A DNA stretch of 48,706 bases from Burkholderiaceae bacterium (lineage in GTDB: Bacteria; Pseudomonadota; Gammaproteobacteria; Burkholderiales; Burkholderiaceae_C), in the NCBI GenBank assembly GCA_019745555.1, contig JAIESX010000016.1:1-48706 (forward strand). The letters are read 5' to 3'. Positions 1-8,483 of the stretch are shown piece by piece. The notes below the pieces were generated by a model. The model ran no database searches. It saw only the letters and a program-made list of their open reading frames with translations, and was not told the origin of the DNA. The position numbers and the translations under genes are program-made. Position 1 is the stretch's first letter. Every line of letters starts with the position of its first letter.

Positions 1-203
1 CCCGAGGCCGCGGCCAAGCCGAAACCCGCCAGGGCCAGCGAGAGGCTGAGCCGGGCCAGAGCCGGCACCGGCAAGGCAGCGCCCAGGCCGAAAACCCGCA
101 GCTCCAGCACCACGAGATTGCCCAGCAGCAGAGCGATGCCGAAAAGATGCACGACCTCCAGGACCGGGTAAGCCCAGGGGCTGGTTTGCAGGGCTGCCCA
201 CAT
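1..203 (-). CDS. Membrane protein, N-terminal part only (partial)
   Basis: The first 67 residues of a gene that runs off the left edge. It begins MWAALQTSPWAYPVLE and then has two hydrophobic stretches (roughly residues 18-36 and 46-66), so an inner-membrane protein is likely. The start codon lies one base after the asparaginase stop codon (TGAGATG), so the two genes are almost certainly co-transcribed and translationally coupled. I do not recognise the family with confidence. It resembles small Burkholderiales membrane proteins of unknown function. Confidence 0.6.
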   Translation of the reverse strand, partial: MWAALQTSPWAYPVLEVVHLFGIALLLGNLVVLELRVFGLGAALPVPALARLSLSLALAGFGLAAAS

Positions 204-204
204 C

Positions 205-1164
205 TCAGTGCGCCAGCAGGTCCAGCATCAGCGCAAGCCGCGCCTTGACCGGGTTCAGCGGCAACGCGGGGAACTCATCGTCGGCGCGCGGCTGCAGCCA
301 GCCGTCGGCGCAGCGCGTGCTGCGCACCACGCGCACGCCTGCAGCCTGTGCGCGCCGCGCCGCGGCCTCGATCTCCCGGTGCAGCGTGCCGCCACCCGTG
401 CCTGCGAGCACCAGGCCGCGCACGGGAGCCGCACTGTGGCGGGCGGCAGTCTCTGGGTCAACCAACGCATCCACCGTGGCCCCACAGGCTGAGGCATGGC
501 TGAGCACGACCTCCACGCGCGGCAAGGCAGGAGCAGCCAGCACGGCATCGAGCACACCCAGAGGCTGGCTCGGCGGCCGGTCACGCAGCCACTGGACCCC
601 GCCGGCCTGCACACGGCCGATATCCCCCGCCTCGCCCGAGCCGAAGGCATCGAGCCGCGAACTGTGCAGCTTCTGCACCTCCCGTGCGCCCAGGATGCGG
701 CCGGCACAGACGGCCAGGACACCTGTCGCGCCGGAATCTGCGGCCACGGCCAGCGCATCGGCCAGATTGCGCGGGCCATCGGCATCGGGTGCGTCGGCCG
801 GGCGCATGGCGCAGGTCAGCACCACGGGCTTGCGCGGCGCCAGCAGGGCCTGCAGCAGCCAGGCCGTCTCTTCCAGGGTATCGGTGCCGTGCGTGATGAC
901 CAGGCCCCGCACCTCCGCCTGATCCAGATGCGACTGGCAGGCCTGCAGCAGGGCCTGCCAGACCGCCAGGTCCATGTCCTTGCTGTCGATTTGGGCCACC
1001 TGCTCCAGCTGCAGTGTCATACCTGCCGGCACGGCCACACCGGCCAACAGCTCGTCCACGGGCTTGCGCGCCGCGTGATAGCGCCCGGGCTCGGCCCCCC
1101 GCGCGAGCCCGGCGATCGTGCCACCGGTGCCCAGCACCACAATTTTTTGTCTGATCGCTTGCAT
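205..1164 (-). CDS. ansA: L-asparaginase
   Basis: 319 residues, the usual length for the bacterial asparaginase family, which hydrolyses L-asparagine to aspartate and ammonia. Both catalytic threonine motifs are visible: GTGGTIAG at residues 12-19 (nucleophile T16) and HGTDT at 92-96 (T94), followed by the conserved EETAWLL. No signal peptide precedes the first motif, so the enzyme is probably cytoplasmic. The gene is divergent from lexA and shares the roughly 80-bp intergenic region that holds two LexA-type boxes. A membrane protein gene follows directly. Type I versus type II kinetics cannot be judged from the sequence. Confidence 0.9.
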   Translation of the reverse strand: MQAIRQKIVVLGTGGTIAGLARGAEPGRYHAARKPVDELLAGVAVPAGMTLQLEQVAQIDSKDMDLAVWQALLQACQSHLDQAEVRGLVITHGTDTLEETAWLLQALLAPRKPVVLTCAMRPADAPDADGPRNLADALAVAADSGATGVLAVCAGRILGAREVQKLHSSRLDAFGSGEAGDIGRVQAGGVQWLRDRPPSQPLGVLDAVLAAPALPRVEVVLSHASACGATVDALVDPETAARHSAAPVRGLVLAGTGGGTLHREIEAAARRAQAAGVRVVRSTRCADGWLQPRADDEFPALPLNPVKARLALMLDLLAH

Positions 1165-1175
1165 TTTCCCGAAAG

Positions 1176-1191
1176 CTGGTTAAAAATACAG
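1176..1191 (+). promoter_or_regulatory. LexA box 1 (SOS operator)
   Basis: CTGGTTAAAAATACAG fits the CTGT-N8-ACAG SOS operator with one mismatch (G for T at position 4). The box overlaps an A/T-rich -10-like sequence (TAAAAAT) that lies about 16 bp after a possible -35 (TTGCAT, 1159-1164). LexA bound here would block lexA transcription, and it could also affect the divergent ansA gene. Confidence 0.75.
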
Positions 1192-1194
1192 TTA

Positions 1195-1210
1195 CTGGAT
1201 ATCAAGACAG
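1195..1210 (+). promoter_or_regulatory. LexA box 2 (SOS operator)
   Basis: CTGGATATCAAGACAG is the second CTGG-N8-ACAG box, centred 19 bp from the first and carrying the same single mismatch. Tandem boxes in front of lexA are known from E. coli, which supports autoregulation. Confidence 0.75.
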
Positions 1211-1247
1211 TGACGTCTTGCCCACCACGCCCACAGGAGTCATGAGC

Positions 1248-1931
1248 ATGGACCTGCCGCAGTACCCGATCAAGCTGACCGCCCGCCAGCAGCAGATTCT
1301 GGACCTGATCCAGAGTGCCATCGCGCGTACCGGCGCCCCCCCGACGCGCGCCGAGATCGCCGCTGAACTCGGCTTCAAGTCCGCCAACGCGGCCGAAGAA
1401 CACCTGCAGGCCCTGGCTCGCAAGGGCGTGATCGAGCTCGTCAGCGGCACCTCGCGCGGCATCCGCCTGCAGGGGGATGCCTTGCGTTCCATCAACGAAT
1501 CCCGTATCAAGCAATTCTCCCTGCCCATGCCGGATCTGGCCCAGCTGGCCCTGCCTCTGGTCGGGCGCGTGGCGGCGGGTTCGCCCATTCTCGCGCAGGA
1601 GCACGTGGACCAGACCTATTACGTCGAGAGCTCGCTGTTCCAGCGCAAGCCGGACTACCTGCTCAAGGTACGTGGCATGTCCATGCGCGACGCCGGCATC
1701 ATGGACGGCGACCTGCTGGCCGTGCAGTCGACCAAGGATGCCAAAAACGGGCAGATCGTCGTGGCCCGCCTGGGCGACGAAGTCACCGTCAAGCGCTTCC
1801 GCCGCAACAAGCACCTCATTGAGCTGCTGCCCGAGAACCCGGACTACCAGACCATCGTGGTCGAGCCCGGCGATCCCTTCGAGATCGAGGGCCTGGCCGT
1901 GGGCCTGATCCGCAACACCATGCTCATGTGA
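1248..1931 (+). CDS. lexA: LexA repressor
   Basis: 227 residues. This is the SOS repressor, which self-cleaves when stimulated by RecA filaments. An N-terminal winged helix (about residues 10-70, with [23 protein letters not shown]) is followed by the S24 protease domain. The cleavage site is A110-G111 (GRVAAGSP), the catalytic serine is S145 (GMSMRDAGI) and the catalytic lysine is K182 (GDEVTVKRF). The ATG at 1248 was chosen because AGGAG at 1235-1239 is 8 nt upstream. The in-frame ATG at 1242 is only 2 nt from that site. Two LexA boxes lie just upstream, indicating autoregulation. A small unknown gene follows after 28 nt. Confidence 0.97.
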   Translation: MDLPQYPIKLTARQQQILDLIQSAIARTGAPPTRAEIAAELGFKSANAAEEHLQALARKGVIELVSGTSRGIRLQGDALRSINESRIKQFSLPMPDLAQLALPLVGRVAAGSPILAQEHVDQTYYVESSLFQRKPDYLLKVRGMSMRDAGIMDGDLLAVQSTKDAKNGQIVVARLGDEVTVKRFRRNKHLIELLPENPDYQTIVVEPGDPFEIEGLAVGLIRNTMLM

Positions 1932-1959
1932 GCGCCGCCCAGCCCAAGAAAGCCCCGTC

Positions 1960-2259
1960 ATGAATTCCGCCTGGTCCGCCACCTACGCTCTCTGGTCGCC
2001 CCTGCGCAAGCTGCTGCGCCGCTGGGCCGGCCCCGCCTCGCAAGGCCACGTGTCCAGCACAGCCCCCCTGCCCTGCACCAATGCAACGGCGGCTATCGTG
2101 CGCAACAGCCGCCCGGCGCAGCGCCCCCTGCGCGTGGTTCGCGTCATGGAAGCCGGCCAGCCGCGCTCCCAGGTCGGCCGCATGGTGATCTCGGGCCGCA
2201 TGGCCGATGTCTGCGCCGAACTCGACCGCCTGGCCGCCTGCGAAGCCGCCCACGCCTGA
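1960..2259 (+). CDS. Small hypothetical protein downstream of lexA
   Basis: 99 residues, Arg- and Ala-rich, with no signal peptide or membrane segment. The C-terminal half (RVMEAGQPRSQVGRMVISGRMADVCAELDRLA) reads like a compact folded segment, while the N-terminal half looks low in complexity. It starts 28 nt after lexA on the same strand with no terminator between them, so it is probably in the lexA transcript and thus SOS-inducible (inference). No good Shine-Dalgarno site precedes the ATG. I do not recognise the family. Position and codon pattern make it a credible gene. Confidence 0.55.
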   Translation: MNSAWSATYALWSPLRKLLRRWAGPASQGHVSSTAPLPCTNATAAIVRNSRPAQRPLRVVRVMEAGQPRSQVGRMVISGRMADVCAELDRLAACEAAHA

Positions 2260-2342
2260 GCGCTTGCCGGTTCGTCCCTGCCCGAGGCGCTGCCCACCCG
2301 GACAGGCCCTACCCAAGGGTTAGCCCGGAGCAGGCTGCAGGG

Positions 2343-2348
2343 CACAAT
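2343..2348 (+). promoter_or_regulatory. Putative -10 element placed for a leaderless transcript
   Basis: CACAAT ends 6 nt before the ATG at 2355, and no Shine-Dalgarno sequence lies between them. If this hexamer is the -10, transcription would start at or next to the A of the start codon. TTAGCC 17 bp upstream is only a weak -35. Confidence 0.3.
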
Positions 2349-2354
2349 AGCGGC

Positions 2355-3362
2355 ATGAATATCGTCATCCTCGACGACTACCAAGACGTCGTCCGCAAGC
2401 TAGCCTGTGCCGACAAACTGGCCGACTATCCCCTCAAGGTCTACACCAACACGGTCAAGGGTCTGGGCCAACTCTCGGTGCGCCTGCGCGATGCCGATGT
2501 GCTGGTGCTGATCCGCGAACGCACCCCCATCACGCGCCAGTTGATCGAGAAGCTGCCACGCCTCAAGCTCATCTCGCAGACCGGCCGGCTGGGCAATCAC
2601 ATCGATGTCGCCGCCTGCACCGAGCGCGGCATCGCCATCGCGGAAGGCACGGGCTCCCCGGTAGCGCCCGCCGAGCTGACCTGGGCGCTGATCATGGCCG
2701 CCATGCGTCGCCTGCCCCAGTACATCGGGAACCTCAAGCACGGCGCCTGGCAGCAGTCCGGCCTGAAATCCGCCGCCATGCCACCCAACTTCGCCCTGGG
2801 CACGGTGCTGCGCGGCAAGACCCTGGGCATCTGGGGCTACGGCAAGATTGGCCAGATGGTGGCCGGTTACGGCCGGGCCTTCGGCATGCGCGTGCTGGTC
2901 TGGGGTCGCGACGCATCAAGGGAGAAAGCCGTGCAGGACGGTTTCGAGGCCGCCGCCAGCCGCGAGGATTTCTTCGCGCAGAGCGATGTGCTGACCCTGC
3001 ACCTGCGCCTCAACGACGCCACACGCGGCATCGTGACGCCGGCCGATCTGGCGCTGATGAAACCCACCTCCCTGCTGGTCAACACCTCGCGCGCCGAGCT
3101 GATCGAGGCCGATGCGCTGATCGGCGCGCTCAACCACGGTCGTCCCGGCATGGCCGCCATCGACGTCTTCGAGTCCGAACCCATCCTGCAGGGCCACGCC
3201 CTGCTGCGGCTGGAGAACTGCATCTGCACGCCGCACATCGGCTATGTCGAGCAGGAAAGCTACGAGCTCTATTTCGGCACGGCCTTCGACAACGTCGTCA
3301 ACTTCATCCGGGGACAACCGAGCAACATCGCCAACCCGGAGGCGCTGAAGGTCCGCCGCTGA
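2355..3362 (+). CDS. D-2-hydroxyacid dehydrogenase family protein
   Basis: 335 residues. NAD(P)-dependent dehydrogenase of the D-isomer-specific 2-hydroxyacid family (relatives are glycerate, phosphoglycerate and glyoxylate/hydroxypyruvate reductases). The Rossmann motif GIWGYGKIGQMV is in the middle. NTSRAELIEADAL carries the conserved Arg, and TPHIGYVEQESYELYF carries the catalytic His near the C-terminus. The N-terminal substrate-domain segment SQTGRLGNHIDVAA fits the family. The substrate cannot be inferred. The gene stands alone: its 3' end meets the convergent GST gene with a gap of one base. A -10-like hexamer sits 6 nt before the start, so translation may be leaderless. Confidence 0.88.
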   Translation: MNIVILDDYQDVVRKLACADKLADYPLKVYTNTVKGLGQLSVRLRDADVLVLIRERTPITRQLIEKLPRLKLISQTGRLGNHIDVAACTERGIAIAEGTGSPVAPAELTWALIMAAMRRLPQYIGNLKHGAWQQSGLKSAAMPPNFALGTVLRGKTLGIWGYGKIGQMVAGYGRAFGMRVLVWGRDASREKAVQDGFEAAASREDFFAQSDVLTLHLRLNDATRGIVTPADLALMKPTSLLVNTSRAELIEADALIGALNHGRPGMAAIDVFESEPILQGHALLRLENCICTPHIGYVEQESYELYFGTAFDNVVNFIRGQPSNIANPEALKVRR

Positions 3363-3363
3363 C

Positions 3364-4038
3364 TCAGGCCGCCTTGCTCTTGGCCGCCAGCCTGGACAGC
3401 ATGAGTTCGGTGCTCGTCTTGCGGTCTGCGTTGACCGTCTGCACATGGGGCCGAGCGCCCATGGCCTTGAGGTAGTCGCGCACAGGCAGGCTGGCCAGCA
3501 CATCCTCGCCGTAGATGATCTTGCTGGCGCTGCTCACCAGCGGCAGATGGGCGATGGCCGCGCAGTCGGCCAGCGTGAACTCGGAGCCCGCCACGAAGGG
3601 CGAGAATTTGGCCAGCTTCGAAAAGCCGCTCACCCCCTTGAACAGCAGCTTGCGGGTACGTTCCTTGAGCCCGTCACTGACCTGGCCGCCGAAAAAGGCC
3701 TCGGGGTAGAGCTCGCGCGCCACCAGTTCCAGATGCAGCTCCATGTACACGATCAGCTCCCGCACCTTGGCAGCAGCCAGCGGATCGGCCGGCAGCAGCG
3801 GACGCTGGGGATAGGCGGCTTCGATGTATTCCGCACAGGCACTTGATTCCGAGATCGGTCCGGAGGGCGTGTCCAGGAAAGGCACCTTGCCCATGGGGGA
3901 ACGATCGATCAGCAGGGGATGCGTATTTCCCGTCCAGACCAGTTCCTCCTCATAAGGCACCCCCTTCTCCAGCAGCTGGAGCTTCACCTTGTTGAAGTAG
4001 TTGCTGGCTGCAAATCCGCAAAGCTTGAGTGTCATCAT
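3364..4038 (-). CDS. Glutathione S-transferase family protein
   Basis: 224 residues. The N-terminal thioredoxin-like domain begins MTLKLCGFAASNYFNKVKL and contains the conserved cis-Pro (MGKVPFLDT) and the glutathione-contact segment ISESSACAEYIE. An all-helical C-terminal domain follows, with the capping motif FTLADCAAIAHL. Such enzymes conjugate glutathione to electrophiles or act as thiol reductases, and the substrate is unknown. GAGGAG precedes two adjacent ATGs at 4038 and 4035, so either may be used. The gene is convergent with the dehydrogenase at its 3' end and divergent from the 3-hydroxyacyl-CoA dehydrogenase. Confidence 0.88.
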   Translation of the reverse strand: MMTLKLCGFAASNYFNKVKLQLLEKGVPYEEELVWTGNTHPLLIDRSPMGKVPFLDTPSGPISESSACAEYIEAAYPQRPLLPADPLAAAKVRELIVYMELHLELVARELYPEAFFGGQVSDGLKERTRKLLFKGVSGFSKLAKFSPFVAGSEFTLADCAAIAHLPLVSSASKIIYGEDVLASLPVRDYLKAMGARPHVQTVNADRKTSTELMLSRLAAKSKAA

Positions 4039-4136
4039 GTCTCCTCGAGGAACCCGTTCTGCTGAGGCCTCCAGTCTGACAGAGGCTCACGCCCCGGACA
4101 GTCCGGCAGGCGACTCCGGGCCGCAGATGGGCGCAG

Positions 4137-4142
4137 GATAAT
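4137..4142 (+). promoter_or_regulatory. Putative -10 element placed for a leaderless transcript
   Basis: GATAAT ends 7 nt before the ATG at 4150. The earlier in-frame ATG at 4141 would overlap this hexamer. No Shine-Dalgarno sequence is present, and no convincing -35 is visible. Confidence 0.35.
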
Positions 4143-4149
4143 GCCGGCC

Positions 4150-5670
4150 ATGACAGCCCTCTATGCACACATCGCCGTCGTCGGCACCGGCGCCATGGGC
4201 CGAGGCATCGCCCAGATCGCGGCCCAGGCCGGCAGCACCGTGACCCTCTACGACCAGCAGCCCGCCGCCATCGCCGCGGCACAGCAGTCCATCGCCGAGC
4301 AGTGGGACAGGCAGGTCGAGAAAGGCCGCCTGGACGCCACCAAGGCTGCTGCCCACAAGGCACGGCTGCGCGCCGCCACCAGCCTGAAGGACCTCGCTGA
4401 TTGCGACCTGATCGTTGAAGCCATCGTCGAAAAGCTGGAGGTCAAGGCCGCGCTCTTCAGCGAACTCGAAAGCATCGTGCGCGCCGACGCCGTGCTCGCG
4501 AGCAACACCTCCTCGCTCTCCATCACGGCCATCGCCGCCAAGCTGCAGCGGCCGCAGCGCGTGGCCGGCTACCATTTCTTCAATCCGGTACCACTCATGA
4601 AGGTGGTCGAGGTCATCGCCGGCCTCAAGACCGACCCCGCGGTCTGTACCGCCCTATCGGACTACGCACGCCAGATGGGCCACACGCCCGTGGCCGCGCA
4701 GGACACGCCAGGTTTCATCGTCAACCACGCAGGCCGTGGCTATGGTACCGAGGCCCTGCGCATCGTCAGCGAGGGCGTGGCCGATTTCGCCACCATCGAC
4801 CGCATCCTGCGCGACCAGGCGGGCTTCAAGCTCGGCCCCTTCGAGCTCATGGACCTGACGGCGCTCGACGTCTCGCATCCGGTCATGGAGTCCGTCTACC
4901 ACCAGTACTACGAGGAACCGCGCTACCGCCCCAGCGTGATCACTGCGCAGCGTCTGGCCGGCGGCGTGCTGGGCCGCAAGACAGGCGAAGGTTTTTACCG
5001 CTACACGAACGGCAAGGCTGAAATCGCGCCGGAGCCGCCCGCGCCGCAGGTCGGGGAGCTGCCTCCGGTCTGGGTTTCGACGCGCGCCACACGCCGCGCC
5101 GAGCTCTACCAACTGCTCAAGGACCTGGGCGCCAGGATCGAAACCGGCCAGAGCCCCTCGCCCCAGGCGCTGACCCTGGTCGCGCCGCTGGGCTTCGACG
5201 TCAGCACCGTGGCCGTGGTCGAACGCCTGGATCCGACGCGCACGGTGGGCATCGACTTGCTCATCGAGGACGCCGCCACCAAACGCCGCGTGCTCGCCAC
5301 CAACCCGGCCACACGTGCCGACATGCGCGATGCGGCTCATGCTCTGTTCGCACGCGACGGCAAGGCCGTGAGCGTGATCCGCGACAGCGGCGGCTTCGTG
5401 ACGCAGCGCGTCGTGGCCACCATTGTCAACATCGCCTCCGACATCTGCCAGCAACGCATCTGCACGCCGGCCGACCTGGAGACCGCCGTCACCCTGGGCC
5501 TGGGTTACCCCCTGGGCCCGCTGGCCATGGGCAACCGCTACGGCCCCACCAATGTGCTGGAGGTGCTCTTCAACCTGCAGACCGTCTACGGCGACCCGCG
5601 CTACCGTCCCAGCCCCTGGCTGCGCCGACGCGGCGCCATCGGCCTGTCACTGCTGCACGAGGAAGAATGA
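4150..5670 (+). CDS. 3-hydroxyacyl-CoA dehydrogenase
   Basis: 506 residues. NAD+-dependent oxidation of (S)-3-hydroxyacyl-CoA to 3-ketoacyl-CoA, a beta-oxidation step. The Rossmann motif VVGTGAMGRGIAQIAAQAG opens the protein. SNTSSLSIT, the catalytic-His segment GYHFFNPVPLMKVVEVI and TPGFIVNHAGRGYGTEAL follow. A second 3HCDH C-terminal-like domain ends the protein (FVTQRVVATIVN, LGYPLGPLAMGNRYG). This two-domain, roughly 500-residue build is like PaaH/PaaC-type 3-hydroxyadipyl-CoA dehydrogenase, but no paa genes are nearby, so the chain specificity is open. The start at 4150 is preferred over 4141. An enoyl-CoA hydratase gene follows. Confidence 0.93.
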   Translation: MTALYAHIAVVGTGAMGRGIAQIAAQAGSTVTLYDQQPAAIAAAQQSIAEQWDRQVEKGRLDATKAAAHKARLRAATSLKDLADCDLIVEAIVEKLEVKAALFSELESIVRADAVLASNTSSLSITAIAAKLQRPQRVAGYHFFNPVPLMKVVEVIAGLKTDPAVCTALSDYARQMGHTPVAAQDTPGFIVNHAGRGYGTEALRIVSEGVADFATIDRILRDQAGFKLGPFELMDLTALDVSHPVMESVYHQYYEEPRYRPSVITAQRLAGGVLGRKTGEGFYRYTNGKAEIAPEPPAPQVGELPPVWVSTRATRRAELYQLLKDLGARIETGQSPSPQALTLVAPLGFDVSTVAVVERLDPTRTVGIDLLIEDAATKRRVLATNPATRADMRDAAHALFARDGKAVSVIRDSGGFVTQRVVATIVNIASDICQQRICTPADLETAVTLGLGYPLGPLAMGNRYGPTNVLEVLFNLQTVYGDPRYRPSPWLRRRGAIGLSLLHEEE

Positions 5671-5697
5671 GGTCGGCGACATGAGACACTCGTGGTC

Positions 5698-6477
5698 ATG
5701 AGCGCACAACTGCTGAGCACCAGCCAGGGCCGCACCATGGTGCTGACCCTTTCCAACCCGGGCCACCGCAATGCCCTGGGCCCCGAGATGTATGCCGCGG
5801 GCGTCGAGGCCCTGAGCGTGGCCGAGAGCAACCCCGAGGTACGCAGCGTCGTGCTCACCGGCGAGGGAGCGATGTTCTGCGCCGGAGGTGACCTCAAGCG
5901 CCTGCAGGCCAACCGCGAGCAACCGCCCGAGGTGCAGGCCCAGAGCATCGAGCACCTGCACAACTGGATCGAGGCCATCCGCACATTTCCCAAGCCTGTG
6001 ATCGCCGCCGTCGAGGGCGCAGCCGCAGGCGCCGGCTTCTCACTGGCCCTGGCCTGCGACTTCATCGTGGCGGCCCGCGACGCAGTCTTTGTCATGGCCT
6101 ACAGCAATGTGGGCCTCTCGCCCGACGGCGGAGCGAGCTGGAGCCTGGCGCGCGCCCTGCCGCGCCCCCTGGTCAACGAACTGCTGATGGCCGGTGAGCG
6201 CATCCACGCGCCGCGCCTGCACGAACTGGGCCTGGTCAACCGCGTCAGCGATCCGGGTCGTGCCCTGGACGAGGCCCTGGCCCTGGCCGAGCGCCTGAAC
6301 CAGCGCGCACCCAATGTGCTGGCCAGCGTCAAGGAGCTCGTCAACGAGGCCCCGCAGGCCACACTGACCCAGCAGCTGGCGCAGGAGCGCACGCACTTCG
6401 TGCGCAACCTCCACCACCCCAATGCCGGTATCGGCATCGCGGCCTTCCTGGCCAAGCAGGCCGCCGACTACCAGTAG
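5698..6477 (+). CDS. Enoyl-CoA hydratase/isomerase family protein
   Basis: 259 residues, crotonase fold. Probably hydrates trans-2-enoyl-CoA to 3-hydroxyacyl-CoA, feeding the dehydrogenase encoded just upstream. The oxyanion-hole segments are visible (FCAGGDLKRLQ and VEGAAAGAGFSLALACDFIVAA). In place of the second catalytic Glu region it has NVGLSPDGGASWSLARALP, where Asp-Gly-Gly stands where many hydratases have Glu-Gly. It may therefore be an isomerase or a variant hydratase of the PaaG type. A GTG at 5692 could also be the start. The gap to the upstream gene is 27 nt, so co-transcription is likely. Confidence 0.88.
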   Translation: MSAQLLSTSQGRTMVLTLSNPGHRNALGPEMYAAGVEALSVAESNPEVRSVVLTGEGAMFCAGGDLKRLQANREQPPEVQAQSIEHLHNWIEAIRTFPKPVIAAVEGAAAGAGFSLALACDFIVAARDAVFVMAYSNVGLSPDGGASWSLARALPRPLVNELLMAGERIHAPRLHELGLVNRVSDPGRALDEALALAERLNQRAPNVLASVKELVNEAPQATLTQQLAQERTHFVRNLHHPNAGIGIAAFLAKQAADYQ

Positions 6478-6612
6478 GTCCGGCCCGGCGGCAGCACAGA
6501 CGCACAGGTGACAACCCTGAGGCGTCGGCGTCGTCCTGCGCGCGACAATGGGCCAGGACGCACTTGAGGAACGAGTGCGAACAGGCCCTCACAGTCACCC
6601 AGCAGACAGCAC

Positions 6613-7332
6613 ATGGACGATCCCATTCTTACCATAGAGGAACGCACAGCGATCAATGCCGGTCGCTGGTTTTCCACCCTGTCCCCATCCCTGCGACACG
6701 ACATCCTGCGATGCGCCTACGTCAAACGATACAAGGACGGCGACCTGCTCGCCGCCCGCGGCGACCCGCCCGACGAATGGATCGCCTGCGCCAAGGGTGC
6801 GATCCGCGTGAGCTCGACCTCGATCTCGGGAAAGCAGGTCACGCTGACCTATGTGGAGCCGGGTGTCTGGATCGGCGACGTGGCCATCTTCGACGGGGAC
6901 CGGCGCACGCACGACGCCTATGCGCATGGCGACACCACCACCCTGTGTGTGGCCAAGGCCGATTTCAAGAAGATCCTCGCCACCCACGTCGAGCTCTACG
7001 AAGCCTTGTTGCGCCTGCACGCGCGCCGCATCCGCCAGCTCTACGGCCTGGTGGAAGACCTCAACACCCTGCCCCTGCGCGCGCGCCTGGCCAAACAGCT
7101 GGTGCACCTCTTGCGCAGCTATGGCGTGTCGTCACTCAGCGACAGCCGCGAGACCCGCATCGGCCTGCAGCTCGCGCAGGAAGAGCTGGCCCAGCTGCTG
7201 GGTGCCTCGCGCCAGCGCGTGAACCAGGAGCTCAAGGCCATGGAACGCGAAGAGGTCATCCGCATCGAACCCGGCGGCCTGGTGGTGCGCAACCGCGAGG
7301 CCTTGATGCGCATCGTCGAATCCGATCATTGA
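6613..7332 (+). CDS. Crp/Fnr family transcriptional regulator
   Basis: 239 residues. The N-terminal cyclic-nucleotide-binding-like beta barrel (about residues 20-130) contains GDLLAARGDPPDEW and GVWIGDVAIFDGDRRTHDAYAHGDT. A long dimerisation helix (ELYEALLRLHARRIRQLYGLVEDL) and a C-terminal winged helix (IGLQLAQEELAQLLGASRQRVNQELKAM) follow. The N-terminal cysteine cluster of FNR is absent, so an iron-sulfur oxygen sensor is unlikely. The Arg expected in a cAMP pocket is not obvious. It sits between the hydratase gene and the kinase/ACAD pair, and may control this catabolic block (inference). The kinase gene begins 13 nt downstream. Confidence 0.9.
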   Translation: MDDPILTIEERTAINAGRWFSTLSPSLRHDILRCAYVKRYKDGDLLAARGDPPDEWIACAKGAIRVSSTSISGKQVTLTYVEPGVWIGDVAIFDGDRRTHDAYAHGDTTTLCVAKADFKKILATHVELYEALLRLHARRIRQLYGLVEDLNTLPLRARLAKQLVHLLRSYGVSSLSDSRETRIGLQLAQEELAQLLGASRQRVNQELKAMEREEVIRIEPGGLVVRNREALMRIVESDH

Positions 7333-7345
7333 GCAATGACTGACC

Positions 7346-8452
7346 ATGAGTGACACCGAGCAGCAATACGTGGGCACCCGTCCGGTGTCCGCCGCCCACG
7401 CCTTCGACGTGGCGGCGTTACAAGCCTGGCTGGAAAAGAACCTCGAAGGTTTTGGCGGCCCGCTGAGCGTGGAAGCCTTCAAGGGCGGCCAGTCCAACCC
7501 GACCTACAAGCTCAACACGCCGGCATGCAGTTATGTGATGCGCGCCAAGCCTGGCCCGGTGGCCAAGCTACTGCCCTCGGCCCACGCCATCGAACGTGAA
7601 TACGCCGTCATGCGCGGCCTGCACGGCACCGACGTGCCCGTGCCCCGCATGCATGTACTTTGCGAAGACGAGAGTGTGATCGGCCGCGCCTTTTACGTCA
7701 TGGAGTTCATGCCGGGCCGGGTGATGTGGGAGCAATCCCTGCCCGACTTCGACCCGGCCGGACGTCGCGCCATCTACCTCGAGATGAACCGCGTCATTGC
7801 CGCGCTGCACACGGTGAAGTTTGCCGAGCGCGGCCTGGCTGACTACGGCAAGCCCGGCAACTACGTCGAACGCCAGATCGCCCGCTGGGGCAAGCAGTAC
7901 CGTGCTTCGGCCGATGGTGCCGGCGAGCTCTCGCAGCCCATCCCCGAGATGGAAAGGCTGCTCGACTGGCTGCCGGCCCACCTGCCCGCGAGCGCGAAGG
8001 ACGACAGCCTGGTGAGCATCGTGCACGGCGACTACCGGCTCGACAACCTGATGTTCCACGCCAGCGAGCCGCGCGTGATCGCCGTGCTGGACTGGGAACT
8101 GTCCACCCTGGGCCATCCGCTGGCCGACTTCGCCTACCACTGCATGGCCTGGCACATCCCGCCCGGCGCCTTCCGCGGCATCGGCGGGCTGGATCTCGCG
8201 GCGCTCGGCATTCCGTCGGAGGACGAATACATCCGTCTGTACTGCGAGCGCACGGGCCTGGCTACGCCTGCGGCCCTCAAGACCGACTGGAACTTCTACA
8301 TGGCCTACAACATGTTCCGCATCGCCGCCATCCTGCAAGGCATCGCCAAGCGGGTGGAGAACGGCACCGCCTCCAGCGCCCAGGCGCAGAAATCTGCCGC
8401 CGGCGCGCGCCCCATGGCCGCCATGGCCTGGCAGTTCGCCCAGCAGGCCTGA
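7346..8452 (+). CDS. APH-like phosphotransferase, ACAD10/11 N-domain type
   Basis: 368 residues, aminoglycoside-phosphotransferase/choline-kinase fold. It has a Gly-rich segment (SVEAFKGGQSNPTYKL), the catalytic loop HGDYRLDNLMFH and the metal-binding DWELSTLGHPLADFAY. It matches the type found fused in front of the dehydrogenase domain in mammalian ACAD10/ACAD11, and is comparable to LvaA of the Pseudomonas levulinate pathway, which phosphorylates 4-hydroxyacyl-CoA. The ACAD gene follows after 31 nt, so a kinase/dehydrogenase pair acting on 4-hydroxyacyl-CoA is a reasonable inference. True aminoglycoside resistance is unlikely from the context. Confidence 0.85.
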   Translation: MSDTEQQYVGTRPVSAAHAFDVAALQAWLEKNLEGFGGPLSVEAFKGGQSNPTYKLNTPACSYVMRAKPGPVAKLLPSAHAIEREYAVMRGLHGTDVPVPRMHVLCEDESVIGRAFYVMEFMPGRVMWEQSLPDFDPAGRRAIYLEMNRVIAALHTVKFAERGLADYGKPGNYVERQIARWGKQYRASADGAGELSQPIPEMERLLDWLPAHLPASAKDDSLVSIVHGDYRLDNLMFHASEPRVIAVLDWELSTLGHPLADFAYHCMAWHIPPGAFRGIGGLDLAALGIPSEDEYIRLYCERTGLATPAALKTDWNFYMAYNMFRIAAILQGIAKRVENGTASSAQAQKSAAGARPMAAMAWQFAQQA

Positions 8453-8483
8453 CTAGTTTTCACTTCGCAACCGGGAGATCCGC

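Noticed and set aside
7346..8452. Aminoglycoside resistance gene
   Set aside because: The kinase fold matches, but the pairing with an ACAD10/11-like dehydrogenase and the beta-oxidation context point to an acyl-CoA kinase.
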